From the NCBI GenBank assembly GCA_964570205.1, contig CAZMXI010000053.1, positions 1 to 27,569 of the forward strand: a DNA stretch of 27,569 bases, given 5' to 3'. The stretch's first letter is position 1; each line of letters starts with the position of its first letter. Below, one piece after another: positions 1 to 8,740 of the stretch. The stretch comes from CAZMXI01 sp964570205 (GTDB lineage Bacteria > Planctomycetota > Phycisphaerae > Tepidisphaerales > Tepidisphaeraceae). The notes under the pieces are model-generated. The model was given only the letters and a program-made list of their open reading frames with translations, ran no database searches and was not told the DNA's origin. The position numbers were made by a program, and so were the translations under genes.

Positions 1-4
1 CCCC

Positions 5-35
5 AAACCCCCGATTCTCATGAGTCGGGGGTTTT
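5..35 (+). terminator. Rho-independent terminator of an upstream gene
   Basis: A perfect 10-bp stem, AAACCCCCGA (5-14) and TCGGGGGTTT (25-34), with a 10-base loop, ends in a short T run (32-35). The gene it terminates lies before the window. The T run is on the plus strand, so it most likely ends plus-strand transcription. Confidence 0.75.
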
Positions 36-146
36 GCTTTGCGCCGGAAGAAGGGCCCGGGGGACCATCAGATCCGGAAGCGCAGCCGATTGCTCTGCGA
101 AAGAGAATCCCGACAATGCGGGCGGCGGCACATCGGAGGATTCGGC

Positions 147-1772
147 ATGCCTAAGCGCACAGGCGGAACATCGCGGCGGGACTTCCTGGCCCTCTCGGCC
201 AGCGCTGTATTATCGGCTGAAGCGTTTTCGGGTGAAAGCAAGCCAAAGGCTCTGCGCAGGCGGCCGAATTTCCTCGTCATCGTAGCTGATGACATGGGTT
301 TTGCCGATGCTGGATGTTATGGGGGAGAGATCGCGACGCCAAACCTGAACAGGCTGGCGGCCAATGGCGTGCGTTTCACACAGGTCTATTCCACAGCGCG
401 TTGCTGGCCGTCGCGTTCCTGCATTCTGACCGGCTACTACGCGCAGCAGATTCGCATGGATCCACCCAAGGGCCGCCTGCCGCGATGGACGCGCGTGTTG
501 CCGCACTATTTGAAGCCGATCGGATACCGGTGCTATCAATCGGGCAAGTGGCATCTCAACGGAGCGCCCAAGGTGGTAACTGACGGTGGATTCGACCGCT
601 CCTATAAGATTGACGATCACGACCGGTTCTTCTCGCCGCGCCAGCACACGCAGGATGACAAGGCGATGGCGCCGGTGACACCCGACTCGGGCTATTACTC
701 GACAACATACATCGCCGACCATGCCATCGGTTGTCTCAGGGAGCACGCCGAGAAGCACGGTGACCAGCCTTTCCTGCAATACCTGGCCTTTCTCTCACCA
801 CATTTTCCGCTGCACGCCCTGCAGAGAGACATCGATCGGTATCGAGATAAGTACCTGGAAGGGTGGGATGTCATCCGGGAACGGCGATGGAAGCGTCAGT
901 GCGAGATGGGGATCGTTAACTGCGCGTTGTCATCGCGAGATTCCCAGACCGCGCCGCGTTGGAACCTGTCGGCGGAACAACTGCACCAGCGCATCGGCAA
1001 GGGCGAGGTTGCCCGGGCAGTGGCGTGGGATGAGTTGACCGACCAGCAGAAACGCTTTCAAGCGACGAAAATGGCCATCCACGCGGCAATGATCGACAGG
1101 ATGGATCAGGAAATCGGCCGCGTGATCGAGCAGATTCGGGCAATGGGACAACTGGATGACACGGTGATCTTCTTCGTTTCAGACAACGGATCGAGCGCAG
1201 AGCAGATCATACGGGGCGACGGGCACGACCCGGCCGCTTTGCCGGGGTCGGCGAGAACATACCTGAGTCTCGGGCCGGGATGGTCAACCGCAGGCAATTC
1301 GCCCTTCCGGCTGCACAAGAGCTGGGTCCACGAGGGCGGCATTTCGTCGCCGCTGATCGTGCACTGGCAAGGTGGTCTCGCCGCGCGAGGCGAGTTGCGA
1401 CATACCGTAGGGCATTTCGTTGACCTCGTCCCGACGTTGCTGGATTTGGCCGGAGCCAAGCCCACTCAGGTATGGAACGGCACTGAGGCTCCCCCGCTAC
1501 CCGGACGCAGCCTTGTGCCGGCCTTGGCCCGCGATGCCGAAATCGAGCGAGATTGGATCTTCTTCAACCACGACGGACACTACGCGCTGCGCATGGGCCG
1601 GTGGAAACTCGTGTGTGCAAAGGCCGACGAGTGGGAGCTGTATGACATGAGCAACGATCGCTGCGAGATGGTCAACCTCGCGGCTGCCGAGCCCGATCGA
1701 GTAAGCCAGATGGCCCGGAAGTGGAAAGGGATCGAGTCACAATTTCGCGCTCAGGCGGACGCAGGCACCTGA
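147..1772 (+). CDS. Secreted sulfatase (formylglycine-dependent, type I)
   Basis: This is a 541-residue sulfatase of the alkaline-phosphatase fold that hydrolyses sulfate esters. A further in-frame ATG lies at 39, but ATG 147 is preceded by GGAGGA (135-140, 6-base spacing) and places a Tat-like leader (RRDFLALSASA) at the N-terminus, so I start there. Metal-ligand aspartates D48-D49 lie in VADDMGFADAG. C86 lies in CWPSR, which matches the C-x-P-S-R signature in which cysteine is converted to formylglycine. GKWH (K134, H136), H219/H223 in SPHFPLH and D346-N347 in SDNGSS complete the expected active site. Export suggests action on environmental sulfated polysaccharides, but the substrate cannot be read from the sequence. 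No formylglycine-generating enzyme is encoded nearby. Confidence 0.93.
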   Translation: MPKRTGGTSRRDFLALSASAVLSAEAFSGESKPKALRRRPNFLVIVADDMGFADAGCYGGEIATPNLNRLAANGVRFTQVYSTARCWPSRSCILTGYYAQQIRMDPPKGRLPRWTRVLPHYLKPIGYRCYQSGKWHLNGAPKVVTDGGFDRSYKIDDHDRFFSPRQHTQDDKAMAPVTPDSGYYSTTYIADHAIGCLREHAEKHGDQPFLQYLAFLSPHFPLHALQRDIDRYRDKYLEGWDVIRERRWKRQCEMGIVNCALSSRDSQTAPRWNLSAEQLHQRIGKGEVARAVAWDELTDQQKRFQATKMAIHAAMIDRMDQEIGRVIEQIRAMGQLDDTVIFFVSDNGSSAEQIIRGDGHDPAALPGSARTYLSLGPGWSTAGNSPFRLHKSWVHEGGISSPLIVHWQGGLAARGELRHTVGHFVDLVPTLLDLAGAKPTQVWNGTEAPPLPGRSLVPALARDAEIERDWIFFNHDGHYALRMGRWKLVCAKADEWELYDMSNDRCEMVNLAAAEPDRVSQMARKWKGIESQFRAQADAGT

Positions 1773-1975
1773 CAGCCTCGCAAGGTGCCGCCCGACTGGC
1801 GGCCAGCGTCTGAACGGCCCGCCAGCCCGCCGCAAGCGGATTCCCCGTCGAGCCAGAGGTGCCATTCGGACTTGCCTACCTGCACGCGCAGGAAGCCTGA
1901 AATATCCCACGTGCGCCGGCTGCCCGGGGCGGGTCCCATGGACCGCCCAGCGGCCGGTGCGCGCCTGGGCGACCC

Positions 1976-2410
1976 CTATTTCATCACCGAGTAGTCGGTT
2001 GGGTTCATGTAGATCGACTCGGCCTTATCGACAAGCCGCCCATCCTTCTCCGATTCAGCCCGCGCCTTGATCCACTCGGGGTCCTTGCGAAATGCATCCC
2101 ACGACTTGGCCGCAGCCTCGCGGCTGGGGTACGCCAGGATGTAAATCAGGGTGTTCTTGCTCCGTGGCTCATCCGTCGGCACCCAGTAGCCGATGACCTC
2201 CATCCCGTGTTTCTTGAAGAGGCCGTTGGTGTGATCGCGAAAACGGGCGTTCAGCGCATCCAGCTTGCCCTCGGCCGCCGTGTAGATGCGCATCTCGAAG
2301 ACACGCTGCTCGGCAGCCTGGGGCGCATCGGCCGCCATAGCCATCCGCAGCGTGAGTACACACACAGCAACCGTCGCCGCCGTGACGATGCACTTCGTCC
2401 TACTCTGCAT
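1976..2410 (-). CDS. NIPSNAP family protein, exported
   Basis: This is a 144-residue protein. The first 27 residues form a signal peptide (hydrophobic core then AMAAD). The rest matches the NIPSNAP ferredoxin-like (dimeric alpha-beta barrel) domain: it opens with FEMRIYTAAEGKLDALNARF, continues with HGMEVIGYW, and has the later strand LIYILAYPSREAAAKSWDAF and the PEWI helix. In planctomycetes exported NIPSNAP proteins are common and their biochemical role is unknown. It lies about 30 bases downstream of the PEP-CTERM gene on the same strand, so the two may be cotranscribed. It converges on the sulfatase at 147-1772 across about 200 bases. Function beyond the family name is not established. 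Confidence 0.88.
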   Translation of the reverse strand: MQSRTKCIVTAATVAVCVLTLRMAMAADAPQAAEQRVFEMRIYTAAEGKLDALNARFRDHTNGLFKKHGMEVIGYWVPTDEPRSKNTLIYILAYPSREAAAKSWDAFRKDPEWIKARAESEKDGRLVDKAESIYMNPTDYSVMK

Positions 2411-2440
2411 GATGTTGTCCTTCCCTGATCAGTCCCAGAA

Positions 2441-4723
2441 CTACGCGCACGCCATTGTATTGACGATGGACACGCGACGACGACGCATGGCAAGCGAGGT
2501 CAACGCCGCAAGCAGCGTCAACGCGCCAGGCTCCGGAACGGCCGCCGCCGACTGGCCGGTCTGCTTTTCGACCATGTATGCCACATAGCCCTTGCTGAGC
2601 AGGGCGAAGTCCGCCGTGCTGATCACGCCGTCATAGTTGAAGTCGCCCGTGTTATAAAGTGGCCGATGGCTCGTATCGCCAGCCTGCGTCGCCAACATGT
2701 ACGCGACATATCCCTTGCTCAATGCGGCGAAATCCGCAGTGCCAATCGCCTCATCCAGGTCAGTGTCGCCAACCCAGGTGAACTTGGCGCCGACGCTGCC
2801 GCCGAGTTCGGGAGTCTGCGCGATGCCCACGGCGATCGTCTTTGAGAGCAACGGGTCTGCGGCCAGCAAGCTGCTACGTATGCCCGCGCCATCCCAGGTC
2901 CCGCCATTCCGGCCCGATGCGACCAGGCCATTCACCTGGCCAAGGACGGATTGAAGCTGGTCCTGATCCTCCAGAGTGATGATCAGGCCGCCATCCAGCA
3001 GATCAAGCTGTCCGCCCTGCTCGATCGCGAGCTGGCGAAGATGGAGCGATCGGCCAAACTCCGTGAAGGCGGCTTGCCCGCCCTGAAGGGCCAGGCTCTG
3101 GAAACGCTGGCTCTGTCGCATCTCAAGGCTTGCGCCGAGGGCAATCTGCACCGGACCGATATCTTGGGAGGCCGCCAGGACCAACTTGCCCTGCTGAACG
3201 TCCGTCAGGCCAGTATAGGTATTGGGCGTGTGGAAGATCAGGTCCGAGCCACCCAGCTTCACAACGCCGCCGGAACCGGTGATTCTGGCGCCATGGTCTC
3301 CATAGAACCGGTAAAAGCCGTTTGAGTTGTTCACCACAACGGAGCCAGGCGCGACATCGCCGGCAAGCGTGATGGTTCGGGTCCCCAGATCGGAAACCTC
3401 GTCATCGAAGATCACGTGATCGCCGTCACGGTATTTGAACGCGACCGAACCAAGCACAAGCTCATCCAGAGAGAGCGTGTCCGACCAGTTGCCGGGATTG
3501 AACTTGTTCCAGCGATCATTAACGTTGCCGGTCCAACGCACCGTCTGTGGCGGAAGATCGACTGGCCCCGCTGCGAGTTCGTGGCCGGGATTGAGCTGCC
3601 ACCACATCTGGAACTCTTCACCCGTGAAGTCCAGATCGAGGCTGTCAAGATAGGTCGGCGTTCCCTGCATGGGCCCGCTGGTAAGCAGGTTCATGCCGAA
3701 GACACCCCCGATGGTCGGGATATCCACCACGCCCACGATCACATCGCTGTAAACCAGGTCAACGCCCTGTTCGGTCTGGACAACCAGGCGATCAAGCATG
3801 ATCACGGGGCTGAAGGCGCTGCCCCCAATGCCGCCAACCTCGGTGTAGTCTATCACGGCCGTATCGGGATGATCGGGATCAAGGATCACCCCCATTTCTT
3901 CGGCCATCGCCGTGCTGATCATGGTCATTTGAGCGCCGGTATCGAGAAGCATCGTCCGCGTGGAACTGCCGTCGCCGACAGTGGTTACAACATCCTTGAC
4001 CATCGGCAGATCGGCGAACGTGGGCAGAGGATCGTCAGGCTGTTGTTGGCCGGTGTGCTCCGCCACGAGGCGTTCCAGGCGGACCTGATAGTCGTACGCG
4101 GCCCGCGCTGGCGAGGCAGCCAGGAAGCGGCTTTCGATGAACTCGAACTCCGCCACAGGCCGGACATCGATCTGGACACGCTTGCCGATCATGAGCGGCA
4201 TTCCGAGAACGGCCGAGAACGACCCGAAGTTGCCCCCGCCAGCATCGAGCTGGTCCTGCGAGAAACCGAGGGCATAGACATTCGGCACGAGGTATTCCTC
4301 GGTGTCACCCATCGGGGTGAAAACGAGGTTATTGCGTGCCAGCACATGCAGCAGATCGGTGCCCGCCACGCCGATTTCCTCGTACATCACAGGCTCGCCA
4401 TTGGTGCGAAGGGCAAAGCCATAGCGGGCCGCATCAACGGTCAGCTCGAGTTCCTCCCAATCGAAATCCATGTAGGCGTTGTAGCCAAACACCAACCCAT
4501 TGGCTCCGGTATCGAGCAGGCCACCCCCGATGTCGAACGGCGGGCCCAGAGTGAGGCCGGAATCAGGGTCGCGCATCTCCCACGCTACCCGTGGCTGATC
4601 CATGGAAGCGAGGTCGGCCCGGCCAAGATAGATATGGGACGTCGCTTGGCCCCACGCCAGGCTAGACAGGCCACACCCAGCAACAGCGGCCATCACCGCG
4701 GACGCTCGACGCCTCGCTTGCAT
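2441..4723 (-). CDS. PEP-CTERM surface protein with bilobal aspartic-protease-like domain
   Basis: This protein is about 760 residues long. GTG 4726 and ATG 4723 are adjacent; GGAGGG (4730-4735) lies 6 bases before the ATG, so I use the ATG. Residue numbers here count from the GTG. A signal peptide (1-27) is followed by two aspartic-protease-like halves. The first has D72-T-G-A and later VLGMP (173-177). The second has D262-T-G-A and later VFGMN (342-346). Residues about 486-518 (GGVVKLGGSDL, NTYTGLTDVQQGKLVL) match an autotransporter-associated beta-strand (PATR) repeat. Two dockerin-like calcium loops, GDTDLDEAIGTADFAALSKGY (from 653) and GDFNYDGVISTADFALLSKGY (from 694), precede the PEP-CTERM signal (VPEPG, hydrophobic helix, RRRR; 730-751). 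Exosortase-dependent sorting to the cell surface is expected. A weak -10 (TACAAT, 4777-4782 minus) lies upstream. Confidence 0.88.
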   Translation of the reverse strand: MQARRRASAVMAAVAGCGLSSLAWGQATSHIYLGRADLASMDQPRVAWEMRDPDSGLTLGPPFDIGGGLLDTGANGLVFGYNAYMDFDWEELELTVDAARYGFALRTNGEPVMYEEIGVAGTDLLHVLARNNLVFTPMGDTEEYLVPNVYALGFSQDQLDAGGGNFGSFSAVLGMPLMIGKRVQIDVRPVAEFEFIESRFLAASPARAAYDYQVRLERLVAEHTGQQQPDDPLPTFADLPMVKDVVTTVGDGSSTRTMLLDTGAQMTMISTAMAEEMGVILDPDHPDTAVIDYTEVGGIGGSAFSPVIMLDRLVVQTEQGVDLVYSDVIVGVVDIPTIGGVFGMNLLTSGPMQGTPTYLDSLDLDFTGEEFQMWWQLNPGHELAAGPVDLPPQTVRWTGNVNDRWNKFNPGNWSDTLSLDELVLGSVAFKYRDGDHVIFDDEVSDLGTRTITLAGDVAPGSVVVNNSNGFYRFYGDHGARITGSGGVVKLGGSDLIFHTPNTYTGLTDVQQGKLVLAASQDIGPVQIALGASLEMRQSQRFQSLALQGGQAAFTEFGRSLHLRQLAIEQGGQLDLLDGGLIITLEDQDQLQSVLGQVNGLVASGRNGGTWDGAGIRSSLLAADPLLSKTIAVGIAQTPELGGSVGAKFTWVGDTDLDEAIGTADFAALSKGYVAYMLATQAGDTSHRPLYNTGDFNYDGVISTADFALLSKGYVAYMVEKQTGQSAAAVPEPGALTLLAALTSLAMRRRRVSIVNTMACA

Positions 4724-4939
4724 CACGCTCCCTCCAAAGCAACCCCTGGTCAGTACAGGCTGAAAGCCTCGCTGCTATTGTACCACACGTCCACTGGCCA
4801 AGAACGGCATTCGACCGAATTAGACGCGCTGAGTTGCCCAGTGTACCCATTGTGATCGAAGCCTTTCGCCGCTGAGGCCGCTCCATTTCATGACCGGGCG
4901 GTTAGAGTAAGCGCCATCACACGCCTCGGAGGACGATCG

Positions 4940-4959
4940 TCGCCCCCTCAGAGGGGCGA
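4940..4959 (+). promoter_or_regulatory. Small GC-rich hairpin in the leader of the toroid gene
   Basis: TCGCCCC (4940-4946) and GGGGCGA (4953-4959) form a 7-bp stem with a 6-base loop, about 45 bases before the GTG start at 5005. It lies in the 280-base divergent intergenic region shared with the PEP-CTERM gene. Such a stem could affect message stability or be chance in GC-rich DNA. Confidence 0.25.
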
Positions 4960-5004
4960 AAGCGCAACTGGCGTGAGGGCCGGGGCGGCGTGTAGGATGG
5001 CGAT

Positions 5005-7155
5005 GTGGGACACACTCAATCATTTCCACGGCGCGGCGTGTTGAAGATGCTGGCTGCAGGGGCGATGTCGGCGGGGCTGGCCGGGCGGCTCAAGAGCCAG
5101 GTCATCAATGCGGAAAAGAAGCCCCAATGGCATGACGACGTGCTCAAATACCTCCAGAGTCTGGCGCGCCAGGATGGAGGCTACGGCTGGGATGACCAGC
5201 CAGAGTCCCACCTGACGCCGACGTTATGCGTGGTCGGCTGCTACCACCTGCTCGGGCGCGAAGTGCCAGCCGGAAAGAGGGTCGCCGATTTTGTGCGCAC
5301 CCACCACCCCCAGCGCGGCAAGCGAAAGCCCGAGACGGAACTGCACGTTTTCGAGTATCAGCAGATCCAGAGCCTGCTCTGGCTCGGCGCGGATGCGTCT
5401 GAGCTGGCCCCGGGGATCCGATCGTGGACAAAGCCGACGGCATACCCGAAGAACTACGAAATGTCCGGCCACCCCGTCTTTGAGAACGAGATCGTAGCCA
5501 TCATCGGCCGGGACCTCCTGGGCATGAAGATGGACGATCTTGCGCCCGCCTTCATCGCGTACGTCGAATCGCGCCAGCGGCCCAACGGCACATTCAACAA
5601 TGTGCCCGCACTGGAGGGCGGCGATGGCCATGTCATCCCGACGTGGTGGGGCCTGCGCGCCTTGAAAGCGATGAACCGGCACATCGCGCATGTAGACGAG
5701 GCGATCGCTTGGCTGACCCAATGCCAGATGTCCAATGGGGGCTTCATGTCGGCCGTGAAGCCGCCCGTGGGCGGCATCGAGCAGGTAACCTACACCTGGG
5801 CGGCCGTGCGTGCCCTGGCGTTGCTCGGCGGCGCGATGCAATGGCCGGGTCGCGCTTTTGATTTCATCTTCCGCTGCTGGAGCGCCGAGGGCGGCTTCGG
5901 AGAGCGCCCAAGTTGCCCATCCAACCCGCTGACAACCTTCTATGCGGTCGATGCATTGGCCGCCATGGGCAAAATCAACGCCGAGCCGGATCGGCCGAAA
6001 CCGGCCGTGGCCATGGGGCGGCGAATCGATCCTGCGCTGAAGGTTTTCACCATCCAGATCGAGGCGCCCGGCAAGGGCAGCCCCACCGACGCCGTGGAAC
6101 TGGCTCGCTCGCTGGGGATTCACCTCTGGGGCGCCAAGAACGCCTCCCCGGCATGGCTCAAGGCGGCGCAGGATGTCGCTGAACGCCGAAAAGTCCCGGT
6201 GACGTTCTTCCCGGCCAACGAGGAATACGGTACCTGGATCACCGCTTCAGGCATGGGCACCTACAGCCATGGCAGCGACACTATCGCCCCGGCCGGCGCG
6301 GACATTGGTCCAAGCCTGGCGGGCAAGGGACCGCTGACGTTCCGGCAGTTTCAGAACCGGCGATGGGCGCCACTGAACGCAGCCGGCGGGCGGCTCGTCT
6401 GGCAGTACAACGAGAGCGAGCCGTTCACCATGGCGATGATGGATGCTTCGGCATTGCAGGGCGGCTATACCGCCATCGCCACCCATCACTTCGGCAACCC
6501 GGACTTCATTGCGAATCAGCCGTTCCTGTATCGATACAGGCACTCGATGCCGATGATCTCGCTCCAGGATGCCCACGCGGACGAGTCCTGGTGGTGGGCC
6601 GACCAGCTCACGGGCTTCCGCACCCTGTTCCTGGCCCATGAGCCAACCTGGGAAGGCTGGCTTGAGGCCATGAAGCTCAACCATGTGGCGGCCGTGCGGC
6701 GCGACCCGCTGACAGAGGGGCGTGTGCGGATGTACGGCGGCGTGACAGGCCTGCGCGAGTTCCTGCAGCAACGCGAAGAGCAATGGCGTTGGTGGGACAA
6801 CAGTCCGCGGATCGAGCGGCCGATGCTGTCCTCCGCGGTGCTTGGCCCGGCCGATGTCTTCGAATGGTCCAAACCGCAGTCCGGGCTGGCAGTTCGCATT
6901 CGGCTGGCCGCCACAAACACGCTGAAAGGAATTCCCAACGCCCCGCTGGCGAAGCTCATCGCGGTCAAGCTTGATGGCCGGCCGATTGAGGTCAAGGAAG
7001 CCCAGAAGAAGAGCCCCAACGGCGCGCTGCTCGACAGATGCATGATTGCTGATCTTGGCGACCTGACCGCAGGCAGGCATGTGTTGGAGGCCAATGCGCA
7101 GTGCCTGGCCGACGGGCGGGCGCATGCACAGAAGATCGAGTTCGAGGCCACGTAG
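5005..7155 (+). CDS. Tat-exported prenyltransferase/squalene-oxidase-repeat (alpha-alpha toroid) protein
   Basis: This is a 716-residue protein. It starts at GTG 5005, with AGGA (4994-4997) 7 bases upstream; the next in-frame ATG (5047) would lose the twin-arginine leader RRGVLKMLAAGAMSAGLAG (9-27). Residues about 40-325 carry toroid repeats ending in glycine/aromatic turns: QDGGYGW (56-62), RPNGTFNN (192-199), SNGGFMS (243-249) and EGGFGERP (295-302). This is the fold of squalene cyclases and protein prenyltransferase beta subunits. No DxDD or QxxDxxW cyclase signature is evident, so a terpene cyclase role is not supported. A second region from about 345 to 716 (KVFTIQIEAPGKGSPTDAVELA onward) is unrecognised; it contains alternating strands and helices (VPVTFFPANEEYG) that loosely recall a TIM-like or deacetylase-like barrel. 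It ends flush against the convergent glycosyltransferase gene. Confidence 0.82.
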   Translation: MGHTQSFPRRGVLKMLAAGAMSAGLAGRLKSQVINAEKKPQWHDDVLKYLQSLARQDGGYGWDDQPESHLTPTLCVVGCYHLLGREVPAGKRVADFVRTHHPQRGKRKPETELHVFEYQQIQSLLWLGADASELAPGIRSWTKPTAYPKNYEMSGHPVFENEIVAIIGRDLLGMKMDDLAPAFIAYVESRQRPNGTFNNVPALEGGDGHVIPTWWGLRALKAMNRHIAHVDEAIAWLTQCQMSNGGFMSAVKPPVGGIEQVTYTWAAVRALALLGGAMQWPGRAFDFIFRCWSAEGGFGERPSCPSNPLTTFYAVDALAAMGKINAEPDRPKPAVAMGRRIDPALKVFTIQIEAPGKGSPTDAVELARSLGIHLWGAKNASPAWLKAAQDVAERRKVPVTFFPANEEYGTWITASGMGTYSHGSDTIAPAGADIGPSLAGKGPLTFRQFQNRRWAPLNAAGGRLVWQYNESEPFTMAMMDASALQGGYTAIATHHFGNPDFIANQPFLYRYRHSMPMISLQDAHADESWWWADQLTGFRTLFLAHEPTWEGWLEAMKLNHVAAVRRDPLTEGRVRMYGGVTGLREFLQQREEQWRWWDNSPRIERPMLSSAVLGPADVFEWSKPQSGLAVRIRLAATNTLKGIPNAPLAKLIAVKLDGRPIEVKEAQKKSPNGALLDRCMIADLGDLTAGRHVLEANAQCLADGRAHAQKIEFEAT

Positions 7156-8247
7156 TCACAGCCGATCGGCGATAAGGGCAGCACAGGCCGCAGCGCCATC
7201 GGTGCGGGTGCATCCTGCTGGTTCGGGGGCGGACAGAAGCTGGCGCAGATCATCAGACCAGTTACCGGCAAGGAAATCGCCGGCGGCAATCTGCCGCATC
7301 GTCAGGTATTGGGGGCACTCCATACTGGTCAGTTCATCTTCGCGGAATCCAGCCCTTGCCGGCCACAGCAGCGGTGTCCTCGCTGCGATGCAGTCGGCAA
7401 GGATGCCATATCCGAGCTTCGAGACCACCACATCGCTGATGGCGACAAGGTCGGCGAAATCGATCTCCGGACGCAGCAGGACGGGCAGGATATTCGCCGC
7501 CGGCGGCTCGCCCGGCAGGTTGGGGCACAGAAAGAGCATCTCGGGGCAAGTCTGCGCGGCAACCCGAAGCGCATCGGCCGACACGCCCCCGCGGATGGCA
7601 ACGAGAATCCGTTGGCGATCGTCCGCGAGGTCGATGCTCAGGTTCGGCAATACCCGCTCCGGTGCCTGACGGCTGACGGCAGCGACGAGGGGAACCTCGA
7701 TGGCCTGCCGGAAGCTCTCGATGCTACCCCCCCACGGCAGGTGCAGAATCGCCGCGAAGTGTCCATGACTCCGGCGGATCGCATCAACCAGCGGACCATA
7801 TTCGGGCCGCGAGGCCAGGAACGGCTCGTAAATCCAATCCCAGGTGAAGTTGGAGATAGCCAGTGCGGGAAGCCCGGCCGCATCGGCAATCCGCCCGGCC
7901 AGGAAAGGGATGTCCGCCAGAATCAGGCAGCTTCTAGACTGGCGGAGGAATCGCTCCTCCGATCGCAACAGCGCCGGCGCCTGATCGAGGGCACATTGCG
8001 CCTCGCGCAGCGTGGCGCCCGGGTCAATCGAGAGGATATCGCGCTCCACCGCGCCCGGGTCAAGCGACACGGGATGATGCAGCACGTTCTCCGCCAGAAT
8101 GGACGCAAAGACGTGCCTCGGTGCGCTGGTGCGGAAGTGGACGGTGGCATCCGGCCGGACGGCCAACAGCGAGCGAACGACCTCGATCGATCGGCGTGCG
8201 TGCCCGAAACCGTGCCCGGAGACGTAATAGGTCAGTGTCGGAGGCAT
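7156..8247 (-). CDS. Glycosyltransferase-like protein (GT-B fold, L-arabinokinase N-domain type)
   Basis: This is a 363-residue protein. The N-terminus TYYVSGHGFGHARRSIEVV has the glycine/histidine loop of GT-B glycosyltransferases and of the N-terminal domain of plant L-arabinokinase-like proteins. The C-terminal half contains VSKLGYGILADCIAARTPLL and PARAGFREDE, matching the nucleotide-sugar donor-binding region of MurG/MGT-type enzymes. There is no signal peptide or membrane helix, so it is cytosolic. It is the last gene of a minus-strand run, 25 bases after arfB, and its stop codon abuts the stop of the convergent toroid gene at 7155. No ribosome-binding site is evident before the ATG. 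Donor and acceptor are unknown; a sugar-nucleotide role is inference from the fold. Confidence 0.75.
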   Translation of the reverse strand: MPPTLTYYVSGHGFGHARRSIEVVRSLLAVRPDATVHFRTSAPRHVFASILAENVLHHPVSLDPGAVERDILSIDPGATLREAQCALDQAPALLRSEERFLRQSRSCLILADIPFLAGRIADAAGLPALAISNFTWDWIYEPFLASRPEYGPLVDAIRRSHGHFAAILHLPWGGSIESFRQAIEVPLVAAVSRQAPERVLPNLSIDLADDRQRILVAIRGGVSADALRVAAQTCPEMLFLCPNLPGEPPAANILPVLLRPEIDFADLVAISDVVVSKLGYGILADCIAARTPLLWPARAGFREDELTSMECPQYLTMRQIAAGDFLAGNWSDDLRQLLSAPEPAGCTRTDGAAACAALIADRL

Positions 8248-8272
8248 TGGACTGTTCTATCGTGGACGGCGG

Positions 8273-8731
8273 TCAATCATCGACATGCGTGCGATGGTGC
8301 TTGACGGCGGAACGTTGACGCTTGGCCTCCAGCCGCCGCTGCCGCGAGGCCCTGCTGGGCCTGGTGGGCCGCCGTTTCTTCGGGCGGACCATCGCCTGCA
8401 CGATCATCTCACGCAACCGCTGGAGGACGGCCTGGCGATTGGACTCCTGCGAACGTGCTTGCTGAGATTCCAGGTGCAGGTCGCCGGCTTTGGTGATGCG
8501 CCGGCCGGCCAGTCTTCTCAGTCGCTCCCGCGCATCGGGAGCCATCCCGCGCAGATCCTCCGGCCTGATCCAGAGTTCAACTTTGGTGTTCAGCTTGTTG
8601 ACATTCTGTCCGCCAGGTCCGCCGCTGCGGGCAAACTGGAATCGCAGGGCGGACGTCGCGGCATGAACGCCAGGCGCAACCTCCACGCCTTCGGGCATCG
8701 GTCTTGGTGCGATAGGCGGGATGTCGGCCAT
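8273..8731 (-). CDS. arfB: Peptidyl-tRNA hydrolase ArfB (YaeJ-type ribosome rescue factor)
   Basis: This is a 152-residue protein. The GGQ catalytic loop (40-42, in SGGPGGQNVNKLNTKVEL) hydrolyses peptidyl-tRNA in the ribosomal P site. The protein lacks the codon-recognition domains of RF1/RF2. It has the long basic C-terminal tail (about 115-145, KKRRPTRPSRASRQRRLEAK) that in ArfB inserts into the empty mRNA channel of stalled ribosomes. Length and architecture fit the family. It begins 9 bases after the upstream membrane-protein gene, implying cotranscription. The initial 15 residues are proline-rich, but the ATG is the only good start. Confidence 0.93.
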   Translation of the reverse strand: MADIPPIAPRPMPEGVEVAPGVHAATSALRFQFARSGGPGGQNVNKLNTKVELWIRPEDLRGMAPDARERLRRLAGRRITKAGDLHLESQQARSQESNRQAVLQRLREMIVQAMVRPKKRRPTRPSRASRQRRLEAKRQRSAVKHHRTHVDD

Positions 8732-8740
8732 TCGCTGAAC

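Noticed and set aside
39..146. N-terminal extension of the first sulfatase from ATG 39
   Set aside because: It starts inside the region just after a terminator, lacks a ribosome-binding site and would bury the Tat leader; ATG 147 has GGAGGA at good spacing.
1787..1803. GCCGCC/GGCGGC hairpin after the first sulfatase as a terminator
   Set aside because: Only 6 bp and no T run on either strand; likely chance in GC-rich DNA.
3416..4855. 479-residue open frame antisense to the PEP-CTERM gene
   Set aside because: It lies opposite a gene with clear signal peptide, DTGA motifs and sorting signal; its own translation is rich in His, Arg and Gly with no domain and no ribosome-binding site. Long antisense frames are common in GC-rich coding DNA.
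5005..7155. Squalene-hopene cyclase, to pair with the HpnR-like protein
   Set aside because: The protein has toroid repeats but no DxDD motif or QW motif series and has a Tat leader, whereas hopene cyclases are not Tat-exported. The two genes are also 13 kb apart.
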